From NCBI RefSeq assembly GCF_001661265.1, contig NW_017566994.1, positions 1 through 64,000 on the forward strand: a stretch of 64,000 nt of DNA, given 5' to 3'. The position numbers and the translations under genes are program-made. The notes below the pieces were generated by a model, which saw nothing but the letters and a program-made list of their open reading frames with translations, did no database searches and was not told where the DNA came from. Source of the stretch: Saitoella complicata NRRL Y-17804. Taxonomy: Eukaryota; Ascomycota; Saitoellomycetes; Saitoellales; Saitoellaceae. Shown piece by piece: positions 11,330 to 22,754 of the stretch. Within the stretch, counting starts at the first letter, position 1, and each line of letters begins with the position of its first letter.

Positions 11330-13045
11330 ATGGCCGAGAAAATATCCGGCCTCGTCATCTTCCTCTGCGTCTTCGCCTCCATGGGGGGCTTCATCTTCGG
11401 TTACGATACCGGTGAGATCTCCGGTCTCACCCAAATGCCCGATTTCCAGCGTCGTTTCGGACAACTACAACCAGACGGCACCTACGCCTTCTCCAACGTT
11501 CGAGAGGGATTAATCGTCGCGCTTTTATCGATCGGGACGTTATGTGGGTGTCTCCTCGGTGCTCCGGTCGGTGATCGACTCGGTCGCAAGCCTGGACTCC
11601 AGATTGGTTGCTTGTTTTTTATTGTCGGTACGATTGTACAGGTTTCTGCTGTGTGGGCGTGGTACCAAGTCATGATTGGTCGCTACATCGCTGGGTTGGG
11701 GGTGGGTATGCTGAGCACACTCGTACCCATTTATCAATCTGAGGCCGCACCGAAGAGTATCCGTGGAACGCTGGTTTCGACATACCAACTCTTCATCACA
11801 TTCGGAATCTTCACCGCGTATCTTATCAACTACGGCACCTCCCACGCCTCCAACACCTCCACCGCACAATGGCGCGTCACGATCGGTATCGGGTTCCTCT
11901 GGGCTCTCATCCTCGGTATCGGGATGTTCTTCCTCCCCGAATCACCTCGATTCCTCCTTAACAATGGAGAAGAAGAGCGGTGTCGTCGAACACTCGCCCG
12001 GCTCCGTAAGTGTCCGATCGATGATCCAACAGTCAACGTCGACATCAAAGAAATCGAACTCAAAATCGAAGCCGAACGCGCTTTCGGCCCACAAAACTGG
12101 TTATCATGCTTCAAGGGCCCAAAAGCCGCATACCGCACCTTCCTCGGCATGGGAATCCAAGCACTCCAACAACTCACCGGCGCAAACTTCTTCTTCTATT
12201 ACGGTACCTCCATCTTCTCCGCGACCGGTGTGCAGAATCCGTTCGTTACGTCAATTATTCTGGGTGCCGTGAACTTCGGGTGTACGTTTTTGGGACTGTA
12301 TCTGGTTGAACGGTTTGGGAGGCGGAAGCCGTTGATGATGGGTGCGGCGTGGATGTTTATGTGTTTCCTCGTTTTTGCGTTCGTGGGGTATTACGCACTC
12401 GATAACGCTGACGGCACCCAGAACTCTCAAGCCGGTGCCGCGATGATCGTTTTCGCCTGCCTCTTCATCCTCGCGTTCGCGTCGACGTGGGGGTGTATGG
12501 CATGGGTCGTCGTAGCCGAGATGTTCCCATCCCGAATCCGTGCGAAATCAATCGCACTCGCCACAGCCTCAAACTGGACCTGGAACTTCCTCATTTCATT
12601 TTTCACGCCATTCATTATTGGGAGTATTGGGTTTCGGTATGGATTCGTGTTTGCGGCGTGTTGTTTTGCGGCGATACCGGTTGTTTATTTCTTTTTGTAT
12701 GAGACCAAGGGGTTGACGCTCGAGCAGGTTGATGAGATGTATTGTGATCCGGAGGTTAAGCCGTGGACTTCGTCGACGTGGCGGCCGCGTTCTGGACCTT
12801 CTGATCGTGCGGTGTTTACGGGCGAGGAGAAGGTTGTTACGGATTCTGATCATTTGGAGCACGCTGGCGGTATGAATGGAGAGGGCGCTGGGTATTATGA
12901 TGATACGCCGAGGAATGTGGGAGGGAGGAGGTTGAGTGATGATCATGGCCCGCAGAGTACGTTGGATAGGGCGTTGAGGGGAGATGATCAGCACAATCCT
13001 GGAGCGTGGAGGAGTAGGGAGGGGAGTGGTGATACGATGGTGTAA
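11330..13045 (+). CDS. Hexose transporter (MFS sugar porter)
   Basis: Single exon, 571 residues. It has twelve predicted membrane segments of the sugar porter family, which take up monosaccharides at the plasma membrane. Landmarks are GFIFGYDTGEISG in the first helix, GDRLGRKPG between helices 2 and 3, PESPRFLL near residue 204, QQLTGANFFFYYG near residue 280, GRRKP near residue 332, and the terminal YETKGLTLEQVDEMY near residue 456. The last roughly 95 residues form a hydrophilic Gly/Asp/Arg-rich cytosolic tail. The overall type is that of fungal high-affinity glucose transporters, but the substrate is not decided by sequence alone. It is divergent from the DAHP synthase gene and intron-free. 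Confidence 0.93.
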   Translation: MAEKISGLVIFLCVFASMGGFIFGYDTGEISGLTQMPDFQRRFGQLQPDGTYAFSNVREGLIVALLSIGTLCGCLLGAPVGDRLGRKPGLQIGCLFFIVGTIVQVSAVWAWYQVMIGRYIAGLGVGMLSTLVPIYQSEAAPKSIRGTLVSTYQLFITFGIFTAYLINYGTSHASNTSTAQWRVTIGIGFLWALILGIGMFFLPESPRFLLNNGEEERCRRTLARLRKCPIDDPTVNVDIKEIELKIEAERAFGPQNWLSCFKGPKAAYRTFLGMGIQALQQLTGANFFFYYGTSIFSATGVQNPFVTSIILGAVNFGCTFLGLYLVERFGRRKPLMMGAAWMFMCFLVFAFVGYYALDNADGTQNSQAGAAMIVFACLFILAFASTWGCMAWVVVAEMFPSRIRAKSIALATASNWTWNFLISFFTPFIIGSIGFRYGFVFAACCFAAIPVVYFFLYETKGLTLEQVDEMYCDPEVKPWTSSTWRPRSGPSDRAVFTGEEKVVTDSDHLEHAGGMNGEGAGYYDDTPRNVGGRRLSDDHGPQSTLDRALRGDDQHNPGAWRSREGSGDTMV

Positions 13046-13282
13046 GTTATGGGGAGGTGAATGATTGCGTTATTGGCGTTGGGAATGTGGATTCTGTCTG
13101 GGAATGGCAATAATCTCTACTCAGCGAATGATTTGGAGTGTACGATAGCGGAGAGATTCAGTAGACTTTATACAGTATATCATCCCGCTCATATCCATGC
13201 GCCACACTGGGCGCAGTTCATACGCGACGGTGGGGTCCTCGAGATGAGACGACGGGTTATGGCCGACGAATTGTACGTGAAG

Positions 13283-15375
13283 ATGAGCTCGATCAACGCC
13301 GATTCGCCAGAGACCGTGTCGCGCAAGCGACCATATGAGGAGGAGGAGAAGCCGGCGAATGGAGCACAGACAATCGAGGATGAAGGTGCGCAACCACGAC
13401 GTGTTTCCTTAACCGTTGCATATGCTGATCAATCCACTTGCAGACAGCGACGATGATATGGGACCTATGCCACTGATGGCAAACGAGGCTGTGCCAAAGA
13501 AGAAACGGAAGGGTATGCGCTGCGTTGCTTAACGCTGTTTTAGCTTGCTAACCGAGCTGTGGTGAACAGTTCTTCCCCACGAGCGCATTTACCTCTCCAA
13601 CCTCCCATCCTCAGACAAATATACCAAATCCTTCATGCACCGCGATACTCTCTCGTTCGTTACGCTTACCCCGTACTACAATTTTGTCATCACGACTTCC
13701 GTCGATGGTTATGTCAAGTTTTGGAAGAAGCAGGCTGTTGGGACCGAGTTCGTGAAGCAATATCGGGCGCATGTTGATGCTGTCGTCGCTGTGGGTGTGT
13801 CTGCTGGAGGAGAGCTCTTCGCTAGTTGTGGTGCGAACGGGAGTTTGAAGATCTTTGATGTCATCAACTTTGGTAAGGCGCGCAGGAGCAGAATCATGAA
13901 GGATACTAGCTAACGAGCATTTGTCAGACATGATCGGTATCCTACAACTACCATACAAAGCACGCGCGCTGTCTTGGGTTCATGCTCGTGGTCAAGCACA
14001 AGCCCTCCTTGCCGTGTCAGACGCCGACTCGTCCGCCATTCACATCTACGACCCTCGAAGCGACGAACCAGGAACACCACTACACACACTCTCATCCCTC
14101 CACAAGAAATCCGTCAATGTCATCTCGTACAATTACGTTCATGACTGTGTCGTGAGCTCAGATATCGGCGGGATGATCGAATACTGGAGGCCACAAGGCG
14201 CTTGGTCGAAACCTGCGGATGGATCGGTGTTTGAGCTTAAATCATCAACGGATCTGTATGAGTTCAAGAAAGCCAAGAGTGTGCCGACGTGTATCACATT
14301 TTCCCCCGACGGCACACACTTCGCGACTATCTCCCTCCCCGACCGACAAGTCCGCGTCTTCGACTTCAAGACCGGCAAGATGGTCAAAAAGTACGACGAA
14401 TCACTACAAGCGGCGACGGAGATGCAGCAAGCTGGAACCGCACTATACAAGCACGAAGACACGGAGTTTGGACGGAGGGTGGCGGTCGAGAAGGAGATCG
14501 AAAGATCGCCGGAGATCTCGTCAGGGTTAAATGTCGTTTGGGACGAATCGGGCCATTTTATCGCGTATGGGAGTATTCTGGGTATCAAAGTCGTCAACAC
14601 CTACACCAACCGCTGCGTCCGACTCCTGGGTAAAGACGAACCAATCCGCTTTACGAATCTCTCGCTTTACCAAGGCGCTCCGCAGAAGAAGGGAACCGTC
14701 ACCCTCGCGATGGCAGCTTCCGATAATCCTCTGCTCGCGGAGAAGAGCGAGCGGGATCCGACGCTGTTTTGTACGGGGTTCAAGAAGGGACGGTTTTATA
14801 TGTTTACGCAGGATGAGGAAAGCAGCGGAGACCGTGACGTGTTTAACGAGAAACCGACGCGGGAAGATTTGTCCGTATCGACGGGAACGGAGACCAGCAC
14901 TGTGAAGGGTACAGTAGCGACATTGCACACCACCCTCGGCGACATCCAAATCCGACTCTTTCCGGAGGCTGCACCAAAAGCCGTCGAGAACTTCATCACG
15001 CACGCGAGGAACGGGTATTACGACAACACCATCTTCCACCGCATCATCAAGAAATTCATGATCCAATGCGGAGACCCCCTCGGCGACGGCACAGGCGGAG
15101 CCTCCATCTGGGGCCGCGAGTTCGAGGATGAATTTTCCCCTGATCTCAAGCACGATAGACCATTCACCGTGAGTATGGCGAACGCCGGCCCGAACACGAA
15201 TGGCTCGCAATTCTTCATCACGACGGCCAAGACGCCTTGGTTGGATGACAAGCATACGATTTTTGGAAGAGCGGTTGTGGGGGTGGATGTGGTTAATGCA
15301 ATTGAGAATTTGAGGACGGATAAGTATGATAAACCTGAGGAACCTCCGAAGATTTTGAACATCACTGTCAAATAG
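13283..15375 (+). CDS. WD40-cyclophilin (PPWD1 type peptidyl-prolyl isomerase)
   Basis: Four exons (13283-13385, 13444-13512, 13570-13872, 13928-15375) give about 640 residues. An acidic/basic N-terminus with DSDDDMGPMP and PKKKRK leads into a WD40 domain (from about residue 58, starting LPHERIYLSNLP). A C-terminal cyclophilin domain follows from about residue 486. The cyclophilin keeps FHR (catalytic Arg), the Gln of MIQCGDP, and MANAGPNTNGSQFFIT. This architecture is that of human PPWD1, a nuclear spliceosome-associated isomerase, so a role in pre-mRNA splicing is likely by homology. The start was placed at MSSINAD because the in-frame upstream stretch looks non-coding. Three introns of 55-58 nt lie at the 5' end. 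Only 69 bp separates its stop from the convergent PEX1 stop, so the 3' UTRs probably overlap. Confidence 0.9.
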
Positions 15376-15444
15376 GACATGTCTCTGATTAGATAGCTAC
15401 CAAGATATAGACTTTTGATGGGCATTCCTAAATGAATGCGACTT

Positions 15445-18400
15445 CTACATCAAGGTCTCTCGTCCTCCGATTTCGTTACTGGCCATGCCATTTGGCATTT
15501 CTCCTGATCTCCCTACCACGAACTCGTGGTAGACTCTTGCTAGTCGTTGTCGTTCGTCCTTCGAGATACTTGGCCGAGTAGTAGATAGTGAACTGTCGAT
15601 ATGCTTCCTCTGTATCATCACATGCGCCGCATCTGTATGCGCCTCTCCATCCTCCTCTGCCAAAGACTCCGAATCACCGGATTTAGGCTTCAAGATATCG
15701 CTCACCCGTGCCATCCAAGCGGACCGCTCAGCCAACGACTCTTTCCGGTTCTCTTTTTGGTTGAGCTTGAACTTCACGAATTGCACAAGCTGGTTGCTTT
15801 GTTGTTGCTCGCCGTTCGCTGTCTCCTCCTGTAACTGCTCCTGTTTGTTTTCCAGGACCTCGTGGATAGCCTCAAGGTGGGCATTGTAAAGAACAGCCTG
15901 GATATCAGCGCCTGAGTAGCCTTCCATCCTTTCTGCTAGCTCTTCGAGTGGTATACTCGGATCGAGGTATAAAATCTTGAGCAATGCTTCCAGAATAGAT
16001 ACTCGATCCTCGAGCGATGGCATGTCGCAAAGCAAAGATTTATCGAGACGTCCAGGACGAAGCAGTGCAGGATCAATCAGATCAGGTCTACTAGTTGCTG
16101 CAAGAACATACACTCCCTCAAGTCCCTCAGCTCCATCCATCTGAGTCAACATTTGGTTAACCACACGGTCCGTCACTCCAGTAGAATCATGTCCCCTCTT
16201 CGGCGCGATGCTGTCAAATTCATCGAAGAACAACACACACGGCCGTGCAGCTTGTGCTCGCTCGAATAAATCACGGACACTCTTCTCCGAAGCACCGATG
16301 TACTTGTTAAGCAACTCAGGTCCTTTCACGCTAATGAAGTTCAGTCCGCATTCTTTTGCAACAGCAGAGGCGAGAAGTGTCTTTCCGCACCCTGGATAAC
16401 CGTAGAGGAGGATACCACTCCGGAGACGTAGAGGACAGGACGCGAAGATGGGAGCATACCGGGTTGGAAACTCGAATGTCTCCAACAACGTGTCTTTGGT
16501 TGTACTCAAGCCACCGATATCGCTCCACTTCGCGCCCTCCGTAGTCAAATTAACGCCTCGAAGACCAGCTGGAACGAAGCCGTCCAAAGCTTTCTCAAAA
16601 TCCTGCATTTCAAGCTTCTCTTCACTCTCGAGCGCATCTCCCGAACTGTTGATATCTGCTTCAATAATGCGAATGAGGGATTCATGCTGAGCTCGCTCAA
16701 CCAAAACACCCAGATCACCCGGCAAGAAACCCTCCGTCCGCGTTGCTACCTCCAGAAAATCGATATCACTACCAATCTTCTGCACATCCAAAGAACCACG
16801 CAAGATCTCCTCTCTTCCCTTCTTATCAGGCGCCTTGATACCAAGCGACTCCGTAAACCCCTTCAACGCGACCGGATGCAGAGAATCCCGTCCAACACCA
16901 GTAGCGAGTACACAAACACCCATCGTCTCCCCGACCTTCAGCTTCGCCCCAATAGCAGAATGCCAACACTCAGCAACGATCCTCGCCCGACCTCCATCGC
17001 CACTCTGCTCGTTCTCCGCAGCCACCAGCCGATCGAAGTCGTCCAGCACAAGGACCGTGGGCGCGTACCACATTGCTTCTCGCCACCATGCTGTGAATGT
17101 TTCTCGAAGCTGTTTTGGAGATGCTTGGGTTAGGTGAGAGGTGACGGGTTCCATGATGTGAGCGTTGCGCGGTGCTGATGATAGAGCGTGCTTGAGGTGT
17201 GACAAAATGAGAGATTTACCGCTGAGGTCAGGTGCAGAGATGTACACCGATTGAGACCGAGTCAAGGAGGCTTTTGCTTTCGGTAGAATCGTAGGTGGGT
17301 TCAATCCCAGAAGCACCTTCGTAGGCGGCATAGCTGGCGATGGAAGGGTGGAGAGGTCGTCTTCGGATATAGGACTAATCTCGATCTTGCAAGCAGCCGG
17401 GTCAACCACGGCGCCCTTTTCCACATGTAGTATACCATCTCGTCCACACAACCTTACCCTGATATCATCCCCGACCAGCCCCATAGCCTTGATAGCTTCG
17501 ATGATCTCCTGCTTCTGCGCATCACCCTCTATTGCTCTTGCTGGGGTGAATGTGATTTTGGCGGTCTTGCCCCTTCGTGGCGCTGATACCGGGGTAACCT
17601 TGACCCTGGATCCTGTAGGTGGACGGAGGAGAGCGGTGGACGTTGCACCTGTCAGAACGATCGCATTGGACGGCAAGTCGTCCTTTACGCGAACCAACAC
17701 AGGAACCACAGCCATGGGATGATGGTTTTCTGCGTCCGGACTTGCTTCGATTGTAGGATTAAGCGCCGGCGGGCTGATAACACTGACAGTCGCATGCGTA
17801 CACTGCGGAAAGCTCGCACTCGACGGCGGGACATATACACACAGCTTCCCATCCTCCGCAATCCCCTTCACGCTTTGTACCCGATACACCTGCACCTTCC
17901 CAACCTCCGTCCTCCCCACCCGACTCGAAACCGTCTTCTTCGAAGACTTACTCGCATTCGAATTTCTCCTCCTCCTCGGTTTGGGCTCAACCACAACCTC
18001 CGCATCACGACCAACCAATCCCCACCCGGCGTCACGAACACCATCAATCGCGTTGACAACCACAGTAGCAGTCGTACCTCCTCCTCCGAGCCATACGCAG
18101 ATTTTCTGGCCGATGCTGAGGGCGCGGACTTGGGATAATAGGTGATCCTCGAGGTATCCCGCGTGTAACTCCATCACCTCCCAGTCATTCGCGGTAAGCG
18201 GCGCGACATGTACCATCGTCGCTCGTGGTGGAGTAGAATGCAGCGTAATGCTGACCGTAGTACCGGTCGAAAGATGTAACGCCTGTGCAAACGAGGGATC
18301 GAGGACGATGGAGGAAGCAGACGGAGACGGCGTCCCAGACCACCCTGTAAAGGCGCGTTTCGTGTCCTTTCCAGACTTCCATGATATTTCAACTGCGAGA

Positions 18401-18568
18401 GATTGTGGCGGCTGTATTGTATCCAGTCAGCACATGCTCTGAGGTTGTGAGAGGCTACAATACCACATCCGCTTGCCGAAGTGCATTTGTCAATGGTGGT
18501 GGCAGATGAACCAGACATGATTTAAGAGGAGCGAGAGAGACAGTTGCTGTCGGCGTTGAAGGTGCCAT
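15445..18568 (-). CDS. PEX1: Peroxin-1, AAA+ ATPase of peroxisome biogenesis
   Basis: Two exons (18464-18568, 15445-18411) give about 1023 residues. The 35-residue first exon (MAPSTPTATVSLAPLKSCLV...) joins in phase to PPQSLAVEISW. This restores the conserved Pex1 N-terminus, which the long downstream frame alone lacks. Pex1 and Pex6 form the hexamer that pulls ubiquitinated Pex5 back from the peroxisome membrane. The N-terminal double-psi domain is followed by a degenerate first AAA module (Walker A-like SAPDLSGKS near 430, Walker B LVLDDFD). A canonical second module follows (GYPGCGKT near 707, FFDEFDSIAPKRG, second-region-of-homology Arg residues near LRPGRLD). This weak-D1/strong-D2 pattern is known for Pex1. 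The 52-nt intron has a GCTGAC branch. The gene is tandem with the peroxisomal ABC transporter. Confidence 0.95.
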
Positions 18569-18766
18569 CGTTGTGATCAGTCGTTGAAGGTCTACCTACG
18601 GCCTTCGTTACATCGAGCAGCACCGAGGGAGCGGTACGGTACTTCGGGGGTACGGCGTGTGGAGGTGGCGCAGCCCCGCGCGACGACCGTACCGGTATCG
18701 AAAGGTGTATAATTGATAATTCGTAACAAGCAAACCCAACGCCGAACCCATAGCCATCTGTGTATC

Positions 18767-21313
18767 TCAGGTATCAACCAAAACGACCCCATCCTGCGTC
18801 TTAACTTTCGCCTCCTCTCCCACCGGTAACGCATTATCCTTTCCCTCCTCCTCATCACTGCTGTGACTAGCAACACCACCATGCCCTTTCGCCTCCTTCA
18901 ACTCCCTCAACCTCTCCTCCATCTCCGGCACCCTCGCCAAAAGCACATCCAACCTCCCCTTCTCCTCCTCCAACCTCAACCTCTCCTCCGCATCCAATTC
19001 AGTAAAAATGTACCCACCCTGTCCATCATACTGCAATATATACTGATGATACTTCCATAAGCTCGGACGATGGGAGACGGTCATGAGTGTGATACCAAGG
19101 GATGTGGCGTGGGTGTACATGATTTCTTCCATATCGAGGCTGAGGGCGGATGTGCATTCGTCGAGGATGGCGTATTGGGGGGCGTGGTAGAATAACCTGG
19201 CCGCGGCGATCTGTTCGATATAGTTAGTGCCAATTACTTTAAGGATGGGAAGCTCTTGCGAACTCTTTGTTTATCGCCCCCACTCAACGCATCCCTCCAC
19301 TCCCTCTCCTCATCCCATCCACCCTCCCGCGCCACAATACCACTAATCTTCATCACCTTCAAAATATCAAACAACATCTCATCCGTAACCCCCTTCTCCA
19401 GCATATCCTTCTTCGTATGCGGCTACAATTGCACCCATTAGCTTTTCCTCCAAGTCAAGGGAACATTGGCAACCCACGTAAATAACCTGATCCCTCAAAG
19501 TCCCAATACTCAAATACGGCCTCTGCGGAATATAAAAAATATCCTTCGCAGGCGGCTTCCTCACAACCCCCCCATAAACCGGCCACAAACTCCCCAAAAT
19601 CCTAAACAACGAGCTTTTCCCGCTCCCATTGGGTCCAACAACGAGTAAATGCCCGCCCTTCTTGACCCAGAAACTTAGGGATTTGACGAGGACGTCGCCG
19701 TTGGGGGAGACGATGGGCACGTTTTCGAATTGGATTTCACTGTTGGGGGATTCGATGATTGTTCCGCGTGATGCGAGGACTTTTTCGGCTTCGGAGCGGT
19801 TTGTGGCGATGAGTGTTTTTTGGAGCTTTCCTGCCTCGATATCGCGCATGGTGTCGAACAGGGAAGAAACGCGACTCGTGTACCCAGCAAGTTCCGAGAT
19901 TTCTTTGTAGGAGTACATGATCCTCCCGAACGAGTCTAGTCAACTATGTCAGCAACTTCCCAATCGAAAACGGAACTGTGATACAACGAACCTGATCCGG
20001 CGAGCAACAACCTCCGATTCCTAATAAACTCCTCCGTCGCCTTCCCCAAATCCGCACCACCCGCAAACACCGGCACAGCACAAAGCAACAACCCAGCCGC
20101 CCCAAAAACATACTTCAAAATAAAGTCCTCGGCTGTATTGAACCAGAGTCTCCGTCGGAGCGTGCGGTTAATATGTTTAATGAGCGAGAAATAACTCGTA
20201 TCCAACGTCGTCTTTTCCGGATCATGTCCTCTACACCACCAATCAGTCCTTGCCCTTCCATCAAACGCGAAAAAGGGGCTTCATAACATACCGATACAAC
20301 GCAATCTCCTCCGCACACTCGATAACATTCGCATGAACCCCCCTAAACTCCCCCTCCAACCTCGCCTCCTCGGCCGCAAACCTCCCAAACGGTGGCGTAA
20401 GTCCGCGGAGAAGACGACTAGACCCGATGACGAAGAGGGCCATGGTGAGGAGTGCTTCACCGCCGACCGCGTTTCCGAGTTGGATGGAGTAGATGATGAT
20501 GTCGACCATGGGTTTGGCTAGGTTACCCCAGAGCGCGGCGAGGGAGGAGGAGAATTTAGCGATGTCGACTGTGAAAGTCAATGTCAGCACATAATATACA
20601 GCGAAGGTTGGAGAGGTGTGAAGAGCGCAGTACCTGTTAGGAGCTGATCCGGATTCTGTATCCTCTCATCCAAATTCCCAATCCGATAAAACATATTATC
20701 CCTCAGATACTCGCCCACCACCACCCTCGTCAACCGCCCCCGATACTCCATCCCCAACCTCCCCTGCAAATACCCCAACATGGCATTAACATACGTCGCC
20801 GGGACAGCAATGAGCATCCACTCTCCCAGCCGCCACAAAAACGTGCGTGGGCGCGCCCGGACGAGGGAGGAGACGAGTTGGCCATCGAGGGATGCGACGC
20901 GGAGGGAGAGGAGGGTACGGAGGAGGAGGAAAATGGAATTAGTTAGGAGGAGGAGGGAGGGGGGCGATGTTGGGGTTGGGATGCAGATGCGGAGGAGGGA
21001 GCGGAATTGGTGGAGGAAGGTTGCGTTTAGCTGTGTGTTTGCCAGCGGGTTAGCGGGTATAAACCTTCCAGGCCGGCATCAAGTACACCGTACACACCTC
21101 GACGCGTTGTTTTCCTTTCTTCTTCGTGGTGTCGGGGTCGGGTTCAGCAGTGGTGCTCGTCTTACGTAACAACAGGACGGTCCTCCTCACCCGTGCAACA
21201 AGCATACAAACCAACGCAAAGATGAATGCCCGGCCAATCTTCGGGCGATACCTCAAATACACCTCGGACAACCTCCCCAACCTCGTCGAAACGTCCTTTG
21301 ACAAAACAGCCAT
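18767..21313 (-). CDS. Peroxisomal ABCD half-transporter (Pxa1/Pxa2-like acyl-CoA importer)
   Basis: Seven exons on the minus strand (21098-21313, 20634-21030, 20292-20568, 19992-20230, 19478-19935, 19264-19422, 18767-19210) splice in phase to about 729 residues. The family imports very-long/long-chain fatty acyl-CoA into peroxisomes for beta-oxidation and works as a dimer of half-transporters. The N-terminal membrane domain contains [17 protein letters not shown]. The nucleotide-binding domain has Walker [11 protein letters not shown] near 480, signature LSGGDKQR near 578, Walker [17 protein letters not shown] near 595, and the switch His in VSHRPS. The C-terminus has a Glu/Arg-rich coiled segment. 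Introns are 53-67 nt; two donors (GTTCGC, GTTCGT) are non-consensus. I cannot decide between Pxa1 and Pxa2. PEX1 starts 198 bp downstream of its stop, and the PTS1 peroxidase diverges 172 bp upstream. Confidence 0.9.
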
Positions 21314-21485
21314 CGTCAAGACGGGGGTGTATGCTGTCGGTAATCTGGCGTAGTGTTTCCATGTGAAATCCAGCCTACAGTAAAAGAAGCGGGGAAGAAC
21401 CGCACCTCCGAGAACCTCCCCCGCCAAATTCGCCTGCGAGCAACGCAACACCACCCACAACAGAAAGACGAACAAGACAACCAGG

Positions 21486-22403
21486 ATGACCAAAGAACAC
21501 GACTACGACGCGGTCAGAGCCGAAATCAAGAAGATCCTCCCCCAGCCCGGCTACGACGCCGGTTCGTCCGGCCCAGTCCTCGTCCGCCTCGCCTGGCACT
21601 GCTCAGGGACTTACGACAAAACAACCAACACAGGCGGCTCAAACGGCGCAACAATGCGCTACGCCATCGAAGCCAACGACCCCGCAAACGCCGGTCTCGA
21701 ACACGCGCGTGAATTCCTCGAACCCGTCAAGTCCAAGTTTCCATGGATTTCGTATGGAGACCTTTGGACGCTCGCCGGTGTTGTCGCGTTGGAGGAGATG
21801 GGTGGGCCGAGGGTTGAGTGGAGGGGTGGGAGGTTGGATCACACGGATGACTCGAACGTCCCGCCTAATGGCCGTCTCCCCGATGCCTCACAGGGGTGCC
21901 CCCACCTCCGCGACGTCTTCTACCGCATGAACTTTTCCGACCAAGAAATCGTCGCTTTATCCGGCGCGCACACACTCGGCCAATGCCACCCCGACCGCTC
22001 CGGTTTCGATGGGCCCTGGGTTCGCAATCCGATTCGTTTTTCGAATACATACTTCAAACTCCTCCTCGCGGAAACTTGGACCCCGAAAATCAATGTAGCA
22101 GGAAACCTCCAGTTCCGTGACGACGACGACGAGATCATGATGCTCCCCACCGACATGGCACTCCTCGATGATCCTAAATTCGTGAAATGGGTCAAGATCT
22201 ACGCGGAGGATAAGGAGAGGTTCTTCAAGGATTTTGCGGGAGTGTTTGGGAAGTTGATCGAGTTGGGGGTACAGAGGGAGGAGGGCGGGAATGTGGTTAA
22301 GAGGGGCATGGATAGCGGGGATAAGAGTGTTTGGGTTGAGGGAGCGGAGAGGAAGACGGAGGTTAGGGATTTGGACAAGGAGGGGCCGAAGGCGAAGTTG
22401 TAG
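21486..22403 (+). CDS. Class I haem peroxidase (cytochrome c peroxidase-like) with C-terminal AKL
   Basis: Single exon, 305 residues. Class I fold residues are present: distal Arg34, Trp37 and His38 ([12 protein letters not shown]), proximal His162 ([12 protein letters not shown]), Trp178 (DGPW, equivalent of the CcP radical Trp191) and Asp223 (LPTDM). The radical Trp supports peroxidase use of a protein or small electron donor in the CcP manner. There is no mitochondrial presequence: the protein begins [10 protein letters not shown] at the mature-enzyme position. The last residues are GPKAKL, and Ala-Lys-Leu fits the PTS1 consensus, so import into peroxisomes is predicted. The gene shares a 172-bp divergent promoter with the ABCD transporter. 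Alternatives are a cytosolic CcP, with AKL being chance, or a hybrid ascorbate/cytochrome c peroxidase. Confidence 0.93.
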   Translation: MTKEHDYDAVRAEIKKILPQPGYDAGSSGPVLVRLAWHCSGTYDKTTNTGGSNGATMRYAIEANDPANAGLEHAREFLEPVKSKFPWISYGDLWTLAGVVALEEMGGPRVEWRGGRLDHTDDSNVPPNGRLPDASQGCPHLRDVFYRMNFSDQEIVALSGAHTLGQCHPDRSGFDGPWVRNPIRFSNTYFKLLLAETWTPKINVAGNLQFRDDDDEIMMLPTDMALLDDPKFVKWVKIYAEDKERFFKDFAGVFGKLIELGVQREEGGNVVKRGMDSGDKSVWVEGAERKTEVRDLDKEGPKAKL

Positions 22404-22754
22404 TTTGTGAGGGTTGCATTTACCTACAAGAGAAGATTATATAAGAGAAGATTGCTAAGATAGCTTGTACGATGTCGATTCAATTTCAAATGTTTGCTCA
22501 TGACGTTGGGGGTTTGTCAGACTTTCCCACGGGCCTGCTCTGCTGTGGCGCCAACACGGGCACCAGCACTTTGTAGCTCAGGGTAATTGGTCATTTCACA
22601 TCATTTCTTTGGCACAAATCAAGATTACTGGACTATGCCAAACGATAAGACGGGTATAACTAACTATCTACTGTACCATTCCACATTCCCAGTTCCGTTC
22701 CTCTTCTCCTCAAATCAAATTCATGCGACGCATTACTTCTGTTGTACGCCGGGC

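Noticed and set aside
13061-13282. Longer N-terminus for the WD40-cyclophilin
   Set aside because: The upstream in-frame 74 codons have no similarity to the family and an unlikely composition; the family start matches MSSINAD at 13283.
18174-18518. Separate small minus-strand gene (MSGSSATTIDK...) upstream of PEX1
   Set aside because: It is another frame over the PEX1 first exon and intron; the spliced frame gives the conserved Pex1 N-terminus.
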